Below are positions 60,583 to 64,000 of a stretch of 64,000 nt of DNA, in pieces (within the stretch, counting starts at the first letter, position 1; every line of letters starts with the position of its first letter). Location of the stretch: contig NZ_VDDA01000011.1 in assembly GCF_006151805.1 (NCBI RefSeq), forward strand, positions 62,001-126,000, read 5' to 3'. The position numbers and the translations under genes were made by a program. The stretch is from Methylobacterium terricola (GTDB lineage: Bacteria > Pseudomonadota > Alphaproteobacteria > Rhizobiales > Beijerinckiaceae). The notes beneath the pieces are model-generated. The model was not told where the DNA came from and did not search any database. It saw only the letters and a program-made list of their open reading frames with translations.

Positions 60583-62001
60583 CTAAACCGCCACGACCTT
60601 CCCCGGATTCATGATGTTGTCCGGATCGATTGCCCGCTTGAGCACCCGCATCAGATTCAACGCCTCCGGCCCGTGCTCCATCTCCATGAAGCGCATCTTC
60701 TTCTGGCCGATGCCGTGCTCGCCGGTGCAGGTACCCTCCATGGCGATGGCGCGGGCGACCAGGCGCTCGATGAAGCCGGTGACCCGGGCGATCTCGTCGG
60801 GGTCGTCCATCATGACGAGCGGCGAGGTGTGGAAGTTGCCGTCGCCGACATGGCCCGCGATCGGGGCCGTGATGCCGCTCGCGACGATGTCGCGCTTGGT
60901 CTCGTCGACGCACTCGGCGAGCCGCGAGATCGGCACGCAGACGTCGGTGGCGATGACGCGTGCCCCCGGGCGCATGCCGACCGCCGCCCAGTAGACGTCG
61001 TGCCGCGCCTGCCAGAGCCGGGTGCGGTCCTCCGCCTTGGTCGCCCACTCGTAGGGACCGCCGTCGAACTCCGCCGCGATCTCGCCGAAGCGCTCGGCCT
61101 GCTCGCGCACGCTGGCGTCAGAACCGTGGAACTCGACCAGAAGCAGCGGTGTCTCGGGCAGGGTCAGCTTCGAATAGGCGTTGCAGGCCGCGACCTGGAC
61201 CTCGTCGAGGAGCTCGATGCGCGCCACCGGCAGGCCGGACTGGATCGTCACGATGACGGCGTCGCAGGCCGCCTTGATGCTCGGGAACGGGCAGACGCCG
61301 GCCGAGATCGCCTCCGGGATGCCGGCGAGCTTGAGGGTCAGCTCGGTGATGATGCCGAAGGTGCCCTCCGAGCCGACCATCAGCCGGGTCAGGTCGTAGC
61401 CGGCCGAGGTCTTGCGGGCCCGCGGGCTGGTGCGCACGATGTCGCCGTTCGGCATCACGGCGGTGAGCGACAGGACGTTGTCCTTCATCGTGCCGTAGCG
61501 CACCGCGTTGGTGCCGGACGCCCGGGTCGCCGCCATGCCGCCGAGCGAGGCGTCGGCGCCCGGATCGATCGGGAAGAACAGGCCCTGGTCGCGCAGGTGC
61601 TCGTTCACCGCCTTGCGGGTCACGCCGGGCTGGACCACGCAGTCCAGATCCTCGGCATGGACCGCCAGGACCTTGTTCATCCCGCCCATGTCGATCGAGA
61701 TGCCGCCGAACGGCGCGTTGACGTGGCCCTCGAGCGAGGTGCCGGTGCCGAAGGCGACGACCGGCATCTTGTGCGCGGCGCAGACCCGCACGATCGCCTG
61801 CACCTCCTCTGTGCTCCCGGCATAGACCACCGCGTCGGGCGGCTGGTTGGCGACCCAGGTCAGGGTGCTGCCATGCTGCTCGCGCACCGCCTGCGAGGTG
61901 ACGACGCGGTTGCCGAACTGCGCCGTCAGCTCGCGGATCACCGCGTCGACGGTCTCAGGCGACGGGCGCTCGCGCGACGGGGCGGGGCTCTGGGCGTTCA
62001 T
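60583..62001 (-). CDS. FAD-linked D-lactate dehydrogenase (cytochrome)-like oxidase
   Basis: The 472-residue flavoprotein of the GlcD/Dld family oxidises a 2-hydroxy acid, most likely D-lactate, and passes electrons to cytochrome c or quinone. The FAD-binding domain has VVAFGTGTSLEGHVNAPFGGISIDM near residue 85, DPGADASLGGMAATRASGTNAVRYG near 145 and SAGYDLTRLMVGSEGTFGIITE near 193. The C-terminal domain has HVGDGNFHTS near 370 and EHGIGQKKMRFMEME near 425. No signal peptide or membrane helix is visible. It is preceded by the GIY-YIG element on the left. Confidence 0.92.
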   Translation of the reverse strand: MNAQSPAPSRERPSPETVDAVIRELTAQFGNRVVTSQAVREQHGSTLTWVANQPPDAVVYAGSTEEVQAIVRVCAAHKMPVVAFGTGTSLEGHVNAPFGGISIDMGGMNKVLAVHAEDLDCVVQPGVTRKAVNEHLRDQGLFFPIDPGADASLGGMAATRASGTNAVRYGTMKDNVLSLTAVMPNGDIVRTSPRARKTSAGYDLTRLMVGSEGTFGIITELTLKLAGIPEAISAGVCPFPSIKAACDAVIVTIQSGLPVARIELLDEVQVAACNAYSKLTLPETPLLLVEFHGSDASVREQAERFGEIAAEFDGGPYEWATKAEDRTRLWQARHDVYWAAVGMRPGARVIATDVCVPISRLAECVDETKRDIVASGITAPIAGHVGDGNFHTSPLVMMDDPDEIARVTGFIERLVARAIAMEGTCTGEHGIGQKKMRFMEMEHGPEALNLMRVLKRAIDPDNIMNPGKVVAV

Positions 62002-62251
62002 GGGGATCTCGACCTCCCGGACGGTTTCTGGCGGACGGCCGATGCATGGTGTCCCGGGCCCGGCCTTTTGCCGGTCATCCTATCATCCGGCATCGCTCGG
62101 GCATATCCGGGCCGCCGGTCACGGAGAAGTGCGCTGCGGGTGGGCCACCTTGACCCAAGTGCAACGCATCCGGGGGTGCATCGCCGGGTCAGGCGTGCTA
62201 CGCCGCTCGGCGCCCTTGTCATCCCGCCTGCGCCTGATCGGGAGCCTCGCA

Positions 62252-62812
62252 ATGGCTGACGACCGTCCCGCATCGGTCTTCTTCTTCGCGCCGTTCGTCT
62301 CGTCGACGATGGTGATCGAGCCCGGCTGGATCGATTATAACGGGCACCTGAACATGGCGTATTATCACGTCCTGTTCGACCGGGCGGTGGACGAGGCGTT
62401 CGGCGTCGTCGGCCTCGGGCCCGACTACATGGAATCCGGGCGCGGAACGACCTTCGCGGCCGAGGTTCATGTGCGCTATCGCCGCGAGCTCGTGCTCGAA
62501 GACCCGGTGCGGGTGACGCTCCAGCTCATCGGGTTCGACGAGAAGCGGATCCACTTCTATTCCGAGATCCGCCACGCCACCGAGGGCTGGGTCGCCGCGA
62601 CCTCCGAGAACCTTTCGCTCCACGTCGATCCGGCGACCCGTCGCGTGGCGCCGTTCCCCGACGACATCCAGGCCAATCTCGGCGTCATGCTCGGCTCGCA
62701 CGCCCGGCTGCCGCGGCCCGAGGATCTCGGCCGGGTGATCGGCATCCCCGCCCGCGGCCATCCGAGACCCGACATGGCCTTCGCGGTCGCCGGCGCCCGG
62801 GTCCGCCACTAG
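62252..62812 (+). CDS. Acyl-CoA thioesterase family protein (hot-dog fold)
   Basis: The 186-residue protein has the 4-hydroxybenzoyl-CoA thioesterase-like motif IDYNGHLNMAYYHVLFDRAVDEAF near residue 27, where the Asp and the following helix define the active site. The C-terminal part is typical of betainyl-CoA/carnitine-linked thioesterases but shorter. It would hydrolyse an acyl-CoA of unknown chain. The ATG at 62252 follows GGAGCC about eight bases upstream; the frame is open further left but enters a region without coding character. Confidence 0.88.
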   Translation: MADDRPASVFFFAPFVSSTMVIEPGWIDYNGHLNMAYYHVLFDRAVDEAFGVVGLGPDYMESGRGTTFAAEVHVRYRRELVLEDPVRVTLQLIGFDEKRIHFYSEIRHATEGWVAATSENLSLHVDPATRRVAPFPDDIQANLGVMLGSHARLPRPEDLGRVIGIPARGHPRPDMAFAVAGARVRH

Positions 62813-62834
62813 GACCCGGGGCGCCCGCGGACGC

Positions 62835-63089
62835 TCAGCGCCGCGGCACGACGATCGGCGCCGAGGGCGGCGCGATGCTCTGCTGGCGCTGGATCTGGCC
62901 CTGAAGCTGATTGGTCTCGAAGCGGTTCTGCTGCTGGTAGCTGCGCGATTCGGCGCCGGCCTCGAGCGAGCGGTTAATCCCTTCGACCCGCTGCTGGGAC
63001 CGGTTGACCGGCACTTGGTTCTGCGCGAGCGCCGGGAGCGGTGCCGCAGCGAGCGTCACGCTCAGGATCAGGAGGGTGTGGGCGCGCAT
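62835..63089 (-). CDS. Small secreted Gln/Arg-rich protein
   Basis: The 84-residue product has a signal peptide (MRAHTLLILSVTLAAAPLPALA, cleavage after ALA) and a mature part rich in Gln, Asn and Arg (NRSQQRVEGINRS, QQQNRFETNQLQGQIQRQQS), likely helical or disordered, ending in IVVPRR. I do not recognise the family. The sequence is conserved in style with small periplasmic proteins of methylobacteria. Confidence 0.65.
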   Translation of the reverse strand: MRAHTLLILSVTLAAAPLPALAQNQVPVNRSQQRVEGINRSLEAGAESRSYQQQNRFETNQLQGQIQRQQSIAPPSAPIVVPRR

Positions 63090-63228
63090 CGGGTGTCCTT
63101 TGCCGTGTGCGAGGATCCGTTCGTGTGTGGGACGACGCCCGCGCCTCCGCAAGGTTCCGGGGCCGGACGCGCGACGCATGCGCCCGCCACCCTCGACGCC
63201 GTTCGCGTTTTGGTCCAGTGATGCGGGC

Positions 63229-64000
63229 ATGACTCGCGAACTCCCCGCCGGGACCGCCCCCAGCTCGATCTCCGCCCGCGCCCGCGCCGCGGTCGTGCCG
63301 CAGGAGGGGTCCTACCTCGCCGGACTCAACCCCGAGCAGCGCCGCGCCGTCGAGGCGACGGACGGGCCGGTGCTGGTGCTCGCCGGGGCCGGCACCGGCA
63401 AGACCCGGGTGCTCACCACCCGCATCGCCCACCTGATCGCCACCGGCCGCGCCCGGCCCTTCGACATCCTGGCGGTGACCTTCACCAACAAGGCCGCCCG
63501 GGAGATGAAGGAGCGCATCGGGACGCTGATCGGCCCGGCCGGGGAGGGCATGCCGTGGCTCGGCACCTTCCACGCCATCGGCACCAAGATCCTGCGCCGC
63601 CACGCCGAGCTCGTCGGCCTGCGCTCCGATTTCACCATTCTCGGCACCGACGACCAGTTGCGGCTCCTCAAGCAGGTGATCGCGGCGGCCGACCTCGACG
63701 AGAAGCGCTGGCCGGCCCGCAGCCTCGCCGGCACCATCGACGGCTGGAAGAACCGCGGCCTGTCGCCCGAGCAGGTTCCGGCCGGCGAGGCCGGCGCCTT
63801 CGGCTTCGGCAAGGGTGGTACGCTCTACGCCGCCTATCAGGAGCGGCTGAAGGCGCTCAACGCCGTCGATTTCGGCGACCTGCTGCTGCTGTGCCTGAAG
63901 CTGTGGCGCGAGAACCCGGACGTGCTGACCAACTACCAGCAGCGCTTCCGCTACATCCTGGTCGACGAGTACCAGGACACCAACGTCGCCCAGTACCTCT
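63229..64000 (+). CDS. uvrD: UvrD/PcrA-type DNA helicase, N-terminal part (runs off right edge)
   Basis: This superfamily 1 helicase unwinds DNA in mismatch and excision repair. The visible first 257 residues show the start of domain 1A: LNPEQRRAVEA (Q-motif) near residue 28, Walker A AGAGTGKTR near 52, motif Ia VTFTNKAAREMKERI near 84, GTFHAIGTKILRRHA near 105, and at the right edge motif II VDEYQDTN. The ATG at 63229 begins an approximately 25-residue Ala/Arg/Ser-rich leader before the domain. The remainder lies outside the window. Confidence 0.95.
   Translation, partial: MTRELPAGTAPSSISARARAAVVPQEGSYLAGLNPEQRRAVEATDGPVLVLAGAGTGKTRVLTTRIAHLIATGRARPFDILAVTFTNKAAREMKERIGTLIGPAGEGMPWLGTFHAIGTKILRRHAELVGLRSDFTILGTDDQLRLLKQVIAAADLDEKRWPARSLAGTIDGWKNRGLSPEQVPAGEAGAFGFGKGGTLYAAYQERLKALNAVDFGDLLLLCLKLWRENPDVLTNYQQRFRYILVDEYQDTNVAQYL

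Overview
The window is a high-GC chromosomal segment of an alphaproteobacterium, most likely Methylobacterium/Methylorubrum or a close relative in the Hyphomicrobiales. The lineage is inferred from a RcdA (DUF1465) gene with a CtrA-type box, a transaldolase/glucose-6-phosphate isomerase fusion, a GCG_CRPN secreted protein, a 6S RNA directly upstream of 5-formyl-THF cyclo-ligase, and a CIRCE-controlled groESL operon. Almost all of it is core or conserved accessory genome. I see no prophage, plasmid, integrase, insertion sequence or CRISPR array. Most very long open frames opposite real genes are shadows caused by the high GC content.

Layout. 1-4431: pentose phosphate/Entner-Doudoroff genes read leftward (tal-pgi, gnd, zwf; zwf runs off the left edge). 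4544-8218: the rpmH-rnpA-yidC-engB block with a DUF423 gene. 8435-10214: DUF1192 gene, CtrA box, candidate small RNA with terminator, rcdA, terminator and rpmE. 10359-14396: an exporter ABC half-transporter and a MotA-like/OmpA-like envelope pair. 14559-16150: YmdB-type phosphoesterase, 5-formyl-THF cyclo-ligase and 6S RNA. 16499-24997: MAPEG protein, RsmB-like methyltransferase, two alpha/beta hydrolases, guaA and a PAS-GGDEF-EAL protein. 25057-30123: orphan DctP, PlsC, small secreted proteins, extensin-like protein and an EamA transporter. 30329-34498: MocR-type regulator, MFS transporter with divergent LysR regulator, and tRNA-Leu(CAA). 34543-37923: an AaeXAB-like efflux operon (FUSC, DUF1656, HlyD). 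38059-46263: alcohol dehydrogenase, DUF2147, DUF4345, MaoC, an actinobacterial-type inositol-phosphate synthase, ung, 5'-nucleotidase, hemH and ogt. 46334-46730: remains of an SDR gene. 46858-49029: groESL with terminator, CIRCE and promoter. 49100-56806: CorA, EamA transporter, glycosyltransferase plus flippase, GlcE-like protein, VOC protein and a phosphoesterase. 56995-59982: a CDC48/p97-type AAA ATPase and an L,D-transpeptidase. 60051-60524: a broken GIY-YIG nuclease gene inside a nearly perfect 73-bp inverted repeat. 60583-64000: D-lactate dehydrogenase-like oxidase, thioesterase, small secreted protein and the start of a UvrD/PcrA helicase.

The two most interesting signals are intergenic. 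First, the GIY-YIG reading frame is bracketed by long inverted copies of a repeat, and a gene-less version of the same repeat lies between ino1 and ung. This looks like a nuclease-associated palindromic mobile element with a MITE-like derivative. Second, an exact TTAA-N7-TTAA CtrA box precedes a three-hairpin, terminator-ended candidate RNA just upstream of rcdA, the gene for a CtrA-degradation adaptor. This suggests a cell-cycle-controlled small RNA or leader.
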